DNA from: CALMEH01 sp964548225
GTDB lineage: Bacteria; Acidobacteriota; Blastocatellia; Pyrinomonadales; Pyrinomonadaceae
Assembly (NCBI GenBank): GCA_964548225.1
Contig: CAZJQP010000006.1
Span: 1-64,000, forward strand
Reading direction: 5' to 3'
Length of the DNA: 64,000 nt
Shown here: piece by piece, positions 25,520 to 33,770 of the stretch
Numbering within the stretch: position 1 is the stretch's first letter
Layout: each line of letters opens with the position of its first letter
Translations under genes and position numbers: made by a program
The notes under the pieces: model-generated
What the model was told of the DNA's origin: nothing
Database searches by the model: none
Seen by the model: the letters and a program-made list of their open reading frames with translations, nothing else

Positions 25520-25987
25520 ATGAAAATTTTCGTTTCAATTTTGGTTCTGCTTTTTGCTTACAATTTGGTTTCGGCGTGCAGTTGCTCCCAACCGACCGAA
25601 GTGGGCAAAATTAATGCCGTAAAAAACGCGCAAATTATTTTTTCCGGCAAAGTTATTTCTATTGTTCCGGCTGAAAATTACCAAAACAGGGTTAAATTTC
25701 ACGTTTTGAAAAGTTGGAAAGGTGTGGACACAAACGAAATTGTGATTACAACCGCATCTGAAAGTTCGGCTTGCGGTGTTAATTTCAGAGTCGGTGAAAC
25801 GAGGTTGGTTTATAGCTTTAGCAATCCGCCGTCAACAAGTAGTTGCACAATGTTTTTGGTTGACGGGAAATTGGTGAATGAAATTTTAGGCGAAGGTAAA
25901 AGTTTTGAAGATTTACCGTCGCCGCAACCCGAATCGGAAGGTTTCTTCTCGTGGCTTTGGCGGAAAATTACTTCGATTTTCTCGTAG
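25520..25987 (+). CDS. Secreted NTR/TIMP-like protein
   Basis: A signal peptide (about 1-19) is cut before CSCSQPTEVGK, so the mature chain would start at the CxC of netrin/TIMP-like domains. Then follow IIFSGKVISIVP, KFHVLKSWKGV and further Cys residues in SSACGVNF and STSSCTMF that can pair with the N-terminal ones. The C terminus (WLWRKITSIFS) is amphipathic. The role is unknown; it lies 6 nt after the anti-sigma gene and could belong to the same response. Confidence 0.72.
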   Translation: MKIFVSILVLLFAYNLVSACSCSQPTEVGKINAVKNAQIIFSGKVISIVPAENYQNRVKFHVLKSWKGVDTNEIVITTASESSACGVNFRVGETRLVYSFSNPPSTSSCTMFLVDGKLVNEILGEGKSFEDLPSPQPESEGFFSWLWRKITSIFS

Positions 25988-26013
25988 AAACTTTTTACAA
26001 CAAACGCGCATCA

Positions 26014-26054
26014 CACGAAACGGTAAAATTTTTAATGCCGTTTCGTGTTTTTTT
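26014..26054 (+). terminator. Rho-independent terminator after the sigma/anti-sigma operon
   Basis: CACGAAACGG pairs perfectly with CCGTTTCGTG across a loop of about 14 nt, followed by seven or more Ts. It separates the sigma operon from the beta-propeller gene. Confidence 0.9.
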
Positions 26055-26069
26055 GTGGATAATAAAGTT

Positions 26070-28013
26070 ATGAAATTCTTCGCTTTGCTTTTTTTGTGTT
26101 TTTTCGCGGCGATTGCAAACGCGCAGTCGGTTTGGAATGCAAATCTCGACTCTAAAATTCAGTTTTATCAAACGACCGATTTCGGGATTGTTTTGGCGGG
26201 GACGAATAATTCGCTTTACGCGCTCGACGGACAAACGGGCGAGCGTCTGTGGCGCAAATCGCATAAAGGTCTGAACGAAACTTCGATTACGCCGATTCCT
26301 TCGACGGATTTAATTCTTGTTTCCCTCGACGAAGGCGACAAATCGCGTGTCGAAGCGGTTGATTTGCTTTCGGGCGAAAGTTTGTGGCGTTCGGATAAAT
26401 TGAAAGGCGATGTGATGCAACTTGCGGTTGAGCCTCAAGAAGATTTACTCGTCGTCGTTATGGTCAAAAAAGCGAAAGGCAAAATCGGCGAAGAACTCAA
26501 ACGCTCGCCTGTGATTCACACTTTGCGGCTTTCGGACGGCAACGAGCTTTGGAAAAAAGAACTCGATTCAGACGTTGAAATGATGCCTTCGCGGTTTGGC
26601 GAAAACTTGGGCGAAATTCCTTTTACGCTTGATAATTATCGTCCGCCGCTGATTTTGGACAGCAGAATTTATGTTTTTTACGAAGGCGCAACTATTTATG
26701 ATGCGCGAACCGGAAAAGAATCGGAGCGCGAAAAATTCAAGGTCAACGAAAGCGGTTTGGCTTTGACCGAAGCCGATGTAATCTTTGATGAAAAGAGCGT
26801 TTATACATCCGGCAGAGGAAAAGTTCGCGCCGTCAATCGGCAAACAAACAAAGTCGAATGGGAAGCCAAAGATTTAGGAATTTGCGCGGAAATGGCAGTT
26901 GTCGGGAATGTTCTTTATGTCAGAACCGGCGGACAATTTACGCGCATTAAAGATGGCGAAACCGAAGAAAAAGGCTCGTTCGGAGTTTCGGCGATTGATA
27001 CAAAAAACGGCAAAACTCTCTGGCGTTACAAAGGCGCAGACAAAGGAATTACGAATTTTGTTTTCGCAGACGCTAACACCATTTTAATTGCCGACAAAGA
27101 CGATTTAATCAAAATTGATGCTCGAACGGGCAAAAAAATCGGCGAATTTGAACACGATGTCGAAAAAGCGCAGTTTGTTTTAATCAACGAAAGCGGTGCG
27201 GCGGTTGTTGGCGGACGCGACGAAATCGCCGCGTTTGGGGTTTCGGGGTTCGGGTTTCAAGTTTCAGGTCAATCTCAGTTTCAACAGGCGATTTTCAAAT
27301 CCGAAACCCGAAACCCGAAACCCCAAACCAACGCGCTCTGGCGTGTGAAACACAAACCGCCTTCACGCGGCGTTTTTCGAGTCATTGCGGGCATTGCACT
27401 TCGGGCGGCGGCGATTTATTTTCGTTACGGCGGTTTGGCGACTTCGGCGTTGAATATTTTTCGCGGGGCAACGTTGGCGCGTTCGGTTTTGTCGCTTCGT
27501 TGGTCGGGTTTGAGTTCGCGTTTCGGTTCGTTTGATTTGACGACTTTGGCGACAAATTCGGTGAAAAATTATATTACAAATCGCATCAGCGTTTTCGGAA
27601 TTGCTTCGCGCACGCCGAATTTGCTCAATAGAATCAGCGGTTTGCAAATCATTACGCCGTCACAGATTCGCAGTAAAATCATCAGCGGCGTAGCGCAAAA
27701 AATTACGCCTTCGCGCGAAAGTTTGCAGGAAAGTTTTATTGACCGAATTGACCCGATTCGGCAAGTCGAAAAACTTTCAGATTATCTTTTGCGCCGCAAA
27801 CAATTTGCCGATTTGCGCGGAAATTATATGTATTTTTACACCGATTTGCCCAAACCTTTCGACAAAAAAGGCTTAGTCGGCGTAAATGTTCACACCGGAA
27901 AAGATGCGCGTTTCGTGTTGGTTTCCGAACTCGATGCGCGTTTTACGACCGATGAAACCAGCGGTTTGCTTTATTCGGCAGACGGTTCAACGCTCAAGGC
28001 TTTTAAGGATTAA
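26070..28013 (+). CDS. Secreted PQQ-type beta-propeller protein with a repeat insertion
   Basis: The start is set at ATG 26070, where a signal peptide begins (MKFFALLFLCFFAAIANAQ). An in-frame start further upstream at 25905 lies inside the previous gene and adds only 55 unlikely residues. The mature chain repeats PQQ-propeller blades: LYALDGQTGERLWRKS, VEAVDLLSGESLWRS, TIYDARTGKESE, VRAVNRQTNKVEWEAK, VSAIDTKNGKTLWRYKG and LIKIDARTGKKIGEF. About residues 389-421 are a translated word-type inverted repeat (see 27233-27329). An Arg-rich stretch of about 150 residues and a last blade (about 600-647) follow. Ligand unknown. Confidence 0.82.
   Translation: MKFFALLFLCFFAAIANAQSVWNANLDSKIQFYQTTDFGIVLAGTNNSLYALDGQTGERLWRKSHKGLNETSITPIPSTDLILVSLDEGDKSRVEAVDLLSGESLWRSDKLKGDVMQLAVEPQEDLLVVVMVKKAKGKIGEELKRSPVIHTLRLSDGNELWKKELDSDVEMMPSRFGENLGEIPFTLDNYRPPLILDSRIYVFYEGATIYDARTGKESEREKFKVNESGLALTEADVIFDEKSVYTSGRGKVRAVNRQTNKVEWEAKDLGICAEMAVVGNVLYVRTGGQFTRIKDGETEEKGSFGVSAIDTKNGKTLWRYKGADKGITNFVFADANTILIADKDDLIKIDARTGKKIGEFEHDVEKAQFVLINESGAAVVGGRDEIAAFGVSGFGFQVSGQSQFQQAIFKSETRNPKPQTNALWRVKHKPPSRGVFRVIAGIALRAAAIYFRYGGLATSALNIFRGATLARSVLSLRWSGLSSRFGSFDLTTLATNSVKNYITNRISVFGIASRTPNLLNRISGLQIITPSQIRSKIISGVAQKITPSRESLQESFIDRIDPIRQVEKLSDYLLRRKQFADLRGNYMYFYTDLPKPFDKKGLVGVNVHTGKDARFVLVSELDARFTTDETSGLLYSADGSTLKAFKD
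27233..27329. repeat. Word-type inverted repeat inserted in frame in a coding region
   Basis: The left arm (GTTTGGGGTTTCGGGGTTCG...) and right arm (...CCGAAACCCGAAACCCCAAAC) are nearly perfect complements. The word CGAAACC matches the repeats at 313-346 and 40893-40960. The reading frame stays open through it and gives the low-complexity peptides VSGFGFQVSG and SETRNPKPQT. Confidence 0.9.
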
Positions 28014-28060
28014 ATACTACTTTTTCATATAATTATAAGCCAATAATCAAAAGAAATTGC

Positions 28061-28089
28061 TTTACAACCAAGACATTTAAGTTTATTAT
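28061..28089 (+). promoter_or_regulatory. Probable promoter of the STAND NTPase gene
   Basis: TTTACA (28061-28066), 17-bp spacer, TATTAT (28084-28089), 41 bp before the TTG start. GGAG at 28117-28120 is the ribosome-binding site. Confidence 0.55.
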
Positions 28090-28130
28090 CAAAGCCAAAT
28101 TCACTAAAAGTATTTTGGAGATATTAAATT

Positions 28131-31100
28131 TTGCCCGTAATTGAATCAATTGCATTAGGAGCTACAGCGTTTCGTGCCTTTTTAGGTATCGGCGGAGTTA
28201 TTTTCGGTATGCTTCAAAAAGATGTAACAGGGGTTTCCTTACCCGAAAGTTTAGCAAACGCAGTTATCGGGGAAACTCAAAAAAGCCTTCTTCCGGGCAT
28301 TACCGGAAATCTGGTTACTGATAGCATCAAAGAAATTGCCGCCTATTCTTATAAAACTTTTCTTAAGAAAATAGCTGGACTTGATGATGCAAATAATTTG
28401 AATCACGATATTCAGAGAGCGGTGCGGAAATCCCAATTAACGGCAACTTTTTTTGCAGTTGAAGCCTGCTTATTTGAAAAAACCGATCTTCAAAATTTTG
28501 ATATAAAATGGTTTAAGGCAGTAAAAATTTGGCTGAGAAACGAAGAAAATAATTTAGCAAAACTTACTCCGCAAATTTCGCTCGATTTTAACGAAGTTCT
28601 TGATATTTTTGATATAGATTCAAGTTTCAATCCTGATGAACAACAGGCAATATTTATCCAAAAAATAAAAGACGAAGTTTTGGGTGAAATTCGTCAAACT
28701 TACATTGGCGAGTTCAGTCAAGATGCTTTCAATTTACTATCTGAAAAAATCAACGGAAATTGGAAAGATTTTACGCCGAGCGATGAATTTATTACGCAGT
28801 TGCATTTGAGCAAAGACCGAAATCTACCCGATGACAAAAAGCAAAAAGACCGTTGGTTTTGGCTGATGTGCAGTTTCTTTAACGAAGAATACAAAACAAA
28901 CGAACGTCTCAAAGCCGCAATGTTGAAAAATCTCGGGGTTGAAAATCACAAACTTTTGACCACTTTGACAGTTGTGATTGGCGAATTAGGAAATGCTGTA
29001 AGCCGAATCGAGAAAAAACAAGACGAAATCCTCGAACTGCTCAAAAAAATTGAACTTCAAACCAATCGTGCGCCTTTCTACTCTGACTATCAAGCATTGG
29101 AGTCAAAAATCAAAGTTGACGAAATTATCAAAATAAAGATCAAGGAAAAAGTATTTGTCGGGCGCGAAAATGAATACAATCGGATTGAAAATTTTATCAA
29201 TAAAGAAAAAAGCGGCTATTTTGTCGTCAAAGCTAAAGGCGGTTACGGAAAAACTTCTTTGCTTGCCGCTTGGGTTAACCAAAGACTTCATCAAAATACT
29301 ATCAACTACGGACAACGCATTTTCCTTGCCTATCATTTTTTCAATCAAAATGATTCCGCAACTAATCTCGTAAATAATGCTTACACAAATCTCTTACGTC
29401 AACTTTGTATTTATCAATCTAAAGAAACGTTTCCAAGCGACATTGGCAGATTGCGAGATACAATAATCGGGTTAATCAACGAAGAAAAACCATCGGCGAG
29501 TGAACCGCTTGTGATTGTAATTGATGCTTTGGACGAAGCTGATGAGGAAGTTGAACCTTTTGGGAATTTGCCCGAAGGTGTTTTTGTAATTGTTTCAGCA
29601 CGCGCCGATGAAAATGAAGAACCACCTTATTTAGAAAAATGGTTTGAAGCAGTTGGAAGTTTTCAAGACAGAATTTTATTTCTGGATAAATTGCCCAAAG
29701 AATATGTTAAAAAATGGCTAGGAATAGGAAAACTGAACAAATTTCGACTTGGGGAAGACGCTGAATTTGTTGAATCGCTTTATCAAAAAACTAAAGGTTT
29801 TCCACTTTATCTCGATTATTTCATTATAGATTCTCAAAACAAGACGGTCGAACAGATTAAAGACTCTGTGCCGGATTTACCTGAACATTTCAGTAGATAT
29901 ATAGAGAAGCAATATAACGCTCTTTGCCGAACTCTAAGTGATAAATGGAAAGAAAAAGTTGAATCTTTGTTTGGTGTTTTGAGTATTTCTTTGGGTTCTC
30001 TTTCAAAATACGACGTTAAAAAGCTAACAGGGATTTCAGAGTCTGAGATACGAGGCTTGCCATCTGCAATTTGGCGTTGGATTAGAATTCAAAACAAGCA
30101 AAATCAAAGCATATTTTCTTTTGACCACGCATCGCTTAAAGAAATTTTTGCCAAAGAAATTTTCCTTCACGAAAGAGATGAATTTTTACGGAAAATGTCG
30201 GATTATTGCGCGGAATGGCAAATTCATCAACAATATAGCAATTATGGCTTGCGCTATTATGCCGAACACTTATTTCAATTACGGCAAGATGAAACACTTT
30301 ATCAATTAGGACAAGATAAAGTTTTCTTGGAAACCCTGACTAAAGTTTTTTTCAATGAGCCGGATATTGCTTTAAAAACTTTGCGAACCGCTCTGCGAAT
30401 AGCAATTATCTCTGATAACGCAATTATGATGGCAGAGTTCGGACTAAAACACGCGCATCAGATTTCAAACAAAGTTAAGGCAACTCCATTTGATTTTTTT
30501 GAAATTAGTGCTGAAAGTGCCGTTTCGCAAGCCGAAATGATTTACCAGAGCAACCCGGAAAACGGTATTTTATGGTTTCTGTTGATAGCTGAAAAACTCA
30601 TCTACGAAAATCGTTTATCCGAAGCGGAAAAGATAATTGAAAAATTAGTAAAACGTGATCTGCCTAAATTTTCTCATATAATTTGGGCTCGTTTTTCAAG
30701 CATCATTTTTCTTTCTTTGAGCGCATTTTACAATGAATTTACTACTATTCTACAAAAAAAACTTTTTCAAAACGATTGGGTTGAAAACTGGCGGGATTTC
30801 TTTGAAAAATCAGATACGGAAATGGTTTCTGCTGAAAATTGGGAAAATTTATTGAATGAGGCAAAAGAAGGTGAAGATGAACAGGAAATAGCAGAATCGT
30901 TACTTTGGCTCGCGCAAGATTGTGCCAAAGCCGGAAAATATGTTGAGGCTTTATCGTTGGCAAGGGAAATAAAATTAACTTCTTGGCGAAATGAAGCATT
31001 AATTCGAATTGCTCAGAAGCACATTATCAAGGGCAACCATCTTGAATCTGAAAATATTCTTGCCGAAAGTTTGAAGCCGATAGAAAACGGTGAAAAACAG

Positions 31101-32222
31101 GCGGCTTACACGGAAGCACTTATTTCTTTGGCAAAAAGTTATGCACTACAGGAAAAGGATGAAAAATCCAAAGAATATTTTCTTAAAGCATTCAACTTTG
31201 CTCAAAAATTGGATTACCCATATTTAGTAGATGAAGCATTGATTTCAATAGCCAAAGCCCAAGCAGAAATTGGCAATGATGCTGAGGCATTAAAAATCTC
31301 GACAGAAATTATTGGTAACGAATCATATCAAAAAGCGATTAGACTTATTGCCAAGATGCAAGCCAAAGCAGGGAAAAACTTAGAAGCATTAAAAACCGTA
31401 AGCAAAATAGCTGTCCCGAGATATAAAGACAAAGCCTTAATTTCGATTGTTAAAATTCAAGCCAGAACAGGTAACTATGAAGAAGCAATTAAAACCTCAA
31501 GACAAATAACCGATAATCGTGATGATGCCTTAATTTCAATTGCCGAAGCACAGGCAAAAGTCGGTGAGAAAGATTTAGCGAGAAAAACAGCCGCGCTAAT
31601 AAAAGATTTTTGGTCCCGTTTCAAAATACTCGATTTAATTTACGGTCTGGATACTGAAATAGATTTTCCAAAGCTACTTGGATTAGCAAATTCTACAAAT
31701 GATGAATGGGAACGAGCCAGATCTCTTATTTTAATAGGTGAGCTATTAGCCAAAGCCGGCAGAAACCAAAAAGCTGAAATTATTTTTGAAGAAGCATTAG
31801 CTATCGCTAAAACAATTACTAATGACCGACTTATGTTAGCAATTTTCGGTAGTTCTTTAATAAGTATGATTGCTGAAGCGCAAGCCAGAGTCGGAAAAGA
31901 TGCCGATGCAATAAACACAACCAGAAATGCCGCCGATGAGAGCGAACGAGCGGAAATAATGCTTAAAATTACGAAACAAACAATCTTTATCGGCAAACAA
32001 GAAATTGCCTTAAAAATTTTAGACTCAATTTTAATAAACAGAAATAAATATCTTCCGGAGATTGCCCATATATTCGTTGAAAAAGGAAACAAGGAAACTT
32101 TTAAGAAATTGTTTTTACCTGCCGTCTATTATTTAGACGCAACTTATAAAATGGTCGGATTGTTGGCTGAGTTGTATCCAAAACAAACTAACAAATTGGC
32201 GGAAGTGTTAGACAGAAATTGA
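28131..32222 (+). CDS. Large STAND-type NTPase with C-terminal helical repeats
   Basis: A 1363-residue protein starting at TTG with GGAG 10 nt upstream. Residues 1-330 are mostly helical and unplaced; about 8-26 could be a membrane helix (LGATAFRAFLGIGGVIFG). The P-loop AKGGYGKTSLLAAW is at about 366-379 (first Gly of the Walker A changed to Ala) and the Walker B LVIVIDALDEADE at about 457-469, a pattern of NACHT/STAND signalling ATPases. From about 920 to 1260 run 30-35-residue TPR-like repeats such as ISIAKAQAEIGNDAEALK and IAKMQAKAGKNLEALK. STAND proteins with this layout act as sensors, some in anti-phage defence; no known effector domain is recognised here. Confidence 0.8.
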   Translation: MPVIESIALGATAFRAFLGIGGVIFGMLQKDVTGVSLPESLANAVIGETQKSLLPGITGNLVTDSIKEIAAYSYKTFLKKIAGLDDANNLNHDIQRAVRKSQLTATFFAVEACLFEKTDLQNFDIKWFKAVKIWLRNEENNLAKLTPQISLDFNEVLDIFDIDSSFNPDEQQAIFIQKIKDEVLGEIRQTYIGEFSQDAFNLLSEKINGNWKDFTPSDEFITQLHLSKDRNLPDDKKQKDRWFWLMCSFFNEEYKTNERLKAAMLKNLGVENHKLLTTLTVVIGELGNAVSRIEKKQDEILELLKKIELQTNRAPFYSDYQALESKIKVDEIIKIKIKEKVFVGRENEYNRIENFINKEKSGYFVVKAKGGYGKTSLLAAWVNQRLHQNTINYGQRIFLAYHFFNQNDSATNLVNNAYTNLLRQLCIYQSKETFPSDIGRLRDTIIGLINEEKPSASEPLVIVIDALDEADEEVEPFGNLPEGVFVIVSARADENEEPPYLEKWFEAVGSFQDRILFLDKLPKEYVKKWLGIGKLNKFRLGEDAEFVESLYQKTKGFPLYLDYFIIDSQNKTVEQIKDSVPDLPEHFSRYIEKQYNALCRTLSDKWKEKVESLFGVLSISLGSLSKYDVKKLTGISESEIRGLPSAIWRWIRIQNKQNQSIFSFDHASLKEIFAKEIFLHERDEFLRKMSDYCAEWQIHQQYSNYGLRYYAEHLFQLRQDETLYQLGQDKVFLETLTKVFFNEPDIALKTLRTALRIAIISDNAIMMAEFGLKHAHQISNKVKATPFDFFEISAESAVSQAEMIYQSNPENGILWFLLIAEKLIYENRLSEAEKIIEKLVKRDLPKFSHIIWARFSSIIFLSLSAFYNEFTTILQKKLFQNDWVENWRDFFEKSDTEMVSAENWENLLNEAKEGEDEQEIAESLLWLAQDCAKAGKYVEALSLAREIKLTSWRNEALIRIAQKHIIKGNHLESENILAESLKPIENGEKQAAYTEALISLAKSYALQEKDEKSKEYFLKAFNFAQKLDYPYLVDEALISIAKAQAEIGNDAEALKISTEIIGNESYQKAIRLIAKMQAKAGKNLEALKTVSKIAVPRYKDKALISIVKIQARTGNYEEAIKTSRQITDNRDDALISIAEAQAKVGEKDLARKTAALIKDFWSRFKILDLIYGLDTEIDFPKLLGLANSTNDEWERARSLILIGELLAKAGRNQKAEIIFEEALAIAKTITNDRLMLAIFGSSLISMIAEAQARVGKDADAINTTRNAADESERAEIMLKITKQTIFIGKQEIALKILDSILINRNKYLPEIAHIFVEKGNKETFKKLFLPAVYYLDATYKMVGLLAELYPKQTNKLAEVLDRN

Positions 32223-32236
32223 GAGAGGTAATTGAT

Positions 32237-33592
32237 ATGAAGAAAAGTTTGGGTGTTTTTTGTTTATTGTTTTTTGTCGGCTCAATTTTATCCTTTGCTC
32301 AAAAGTCGAAGGAAAAACCGAACGCGGAAATAAACAAAATGCTGAAAGAAGTTTCGGCAAAAAATATCGAAAATTCGATTCGCAAATTGGTTTCTTTCGG
32401 GACGCGAAATACCTTGTCCGAACAAAATAATCCGACACGCGGAATCGGCGCGGCGCGGGATTGGATTTTTGCGGAAATGCAAAAAATATCGAATGATTGT
32501 GGCGGTTGTTTGACGGTTGAAAAGCAATCTTTTGAACAGCCGAAAGCGAACCGGATTCCGCAACCAACAATTTTGACGAATGTTGTAGCGACGTTAAGAG
32601 GCACGACAAATCTTGAAAGAATTTATGTTGTTTCAGGACATTACGACTCGATGTGTTCGTCGCCGATTGATGCGGTTTGTGATGCGCCCGGCGCGAATGA
32701 TGATGCTTCCGGCACAGCCGCCGTGATTGAAATGGCGCGGGTAATGTCGAAATATAAATTTGATGCGACGATTATTTTTATGACCGTTGCGGGCGAAGAA
32801 CAAGGCTTGCTCGGCGCGGCGTATTTTGCCGAAAATGCGAAGAAAAATAATTGGAATATCGAAGCAATGTTCACCAACGACATTATCGGCGGCGTAACGA
32901 CACAGAAAAATTCGGCTGACCGTCAAAGTGTCCGCGTTTTTAGCGAAGGCGTTCCCTCAAACGAAACCGAACAAGAAGCCAACACAAGACGTGGAACAGG
33001 CGGCGAAAATGACTCGGCTTCGCGCCAGCTTGCCAGATTTATCAAGGAAACCGCCGATTTATATTCGCCGAAATTCGGCGTAAAAATGGTTTATCGCCGC
33101 GACCGATATTTGCGCGGCGGCGACCATATTCCGTTTCTTGAGCGCGGTTTCACGGCTGTCCGATTCACCGAACCAAACGAAGATTATGACCATCAACATC
33201 AAAACGTGCGGACGGAAAACGATAAATTTTTCGGCGACACCCTCGAATTTGTAGATTTCGGATATGTTGCAAATGTTACAAAAATCAATATTGCGAGTTT
33301 GGCACGACTGGCGTTTGCGCCCGCAAGACCGAAAAATGTTGGAATGGTTACGACGCGGCTCGGAAACGATACGGAATTGAAATGGGATGCCGTTGCGGAA
33401 AGTGATTTGGCAGGTTACGAAATTGTTTGGCGCGACACAACTTCAGCCGTTTGGACAAATTCGCAATCGGTTGGAAATGTTACGAATTTTGTGATGAAAA
33501 ATATGTCGAAAGACAATTATTTTTTCGGCGTTCGCGCCGTTGACAAAGCCGGAAACAAATCGCCCGTTAGCTTTCCGCGTCCGGTGAGATAA
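32237..33592 (+). CDS. Secreted M28-family zinc aminopeptidase with a C-terminal FnIII-like domain
   Basis: The start is ATG 32237, preceded by GAGAGG at 32221-32226; an ATG 18 bp earlier gives no sensible signal peptide. After the signal peptide (about 1-21) the catalytic domain has the ligands of a two-zinc site: VSGHYDSM (His-x-Asp), GANDDASG (bridging Asp), VAGEEQGLLG (catalytic Glu) and DYDHQHQN (His). About residues 365-451 form a fibronectin type III-like module ending GNKSPVSF. It would release amino acids from peptides outside the cell. The ribosome-binding site overlaps the end of the STAND gene. Confidence 0.88.
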   Translation: MKKSLGVFCLLFFVGSILSFAQKSKEKPNAEINKMLKEVSAKNIENSIRKLVSFGTRNTLSEQNNPTRGIGAARDWIFAEMQKISNDCGGCLTVEKQSFEQPKANRIPQPTILTNVVATLRGTTNLERIYVVSGHYDSMCSSPIDAVCDAPGANDDASGTAAVIEMARVMSKYKFDATIIFMTVAGEEQGLLGAAYFAENAKKNNWNIEAMFTNDIIGGVTTQKNSADRQSVRVFSEGVPSNETEQEANTRRGTGGENDSASRQLARFIKETADLYSPKFGVKMVYRRDRYLRGGDHIPFLERGFTAVRFTEPNEDYDHQHQNVRTENDKFFGDTLEFVDFGYVANVTKINIASLARLAFAPARPKNVGMVTTRLGNDTELKWDAVAESDLAGYEIVWRDTTSAVWTNSQSVGNVTNFVMKNMSKDNYFFGVRAVDKAGNKSPVSFPRPVR

Positions 33593-33594
33593 TT

Positions 33595-33734
33595 TTTAGA
33601 GCAGATTTACGATGAATTATATGGTTGGCGGAAATGCGTCTGTGAAGGAGCGTGTTAAACTGCCAATCAATGACACGCTCTTTCACAGACACATTTCCAC
33701 TATTACCATATATCTATCTCTAATCTGCTCTAAA
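33595..33734. repeat. 140-bp near-palindrome, MITE-like or long hairpin
   Basis: The ends TTTAGAGCAGATT (33595-33607) and AATCTGCTCTAAA (33722-33734) are exact complements. The core arms (33630-33655 and 33673-33698) match in 24 of 26 positions around a loop of about 17 nt. It starts two bases after the M28 stop codon. Unlike the word repeats, no short word is reused. Arm length and loop also allow a transcript terminator. Confidence 0.85.
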
Positions 33735-33770
33735 TCCGTAAAAATCTGCCCAATCCGTCGAATCCGTGTT

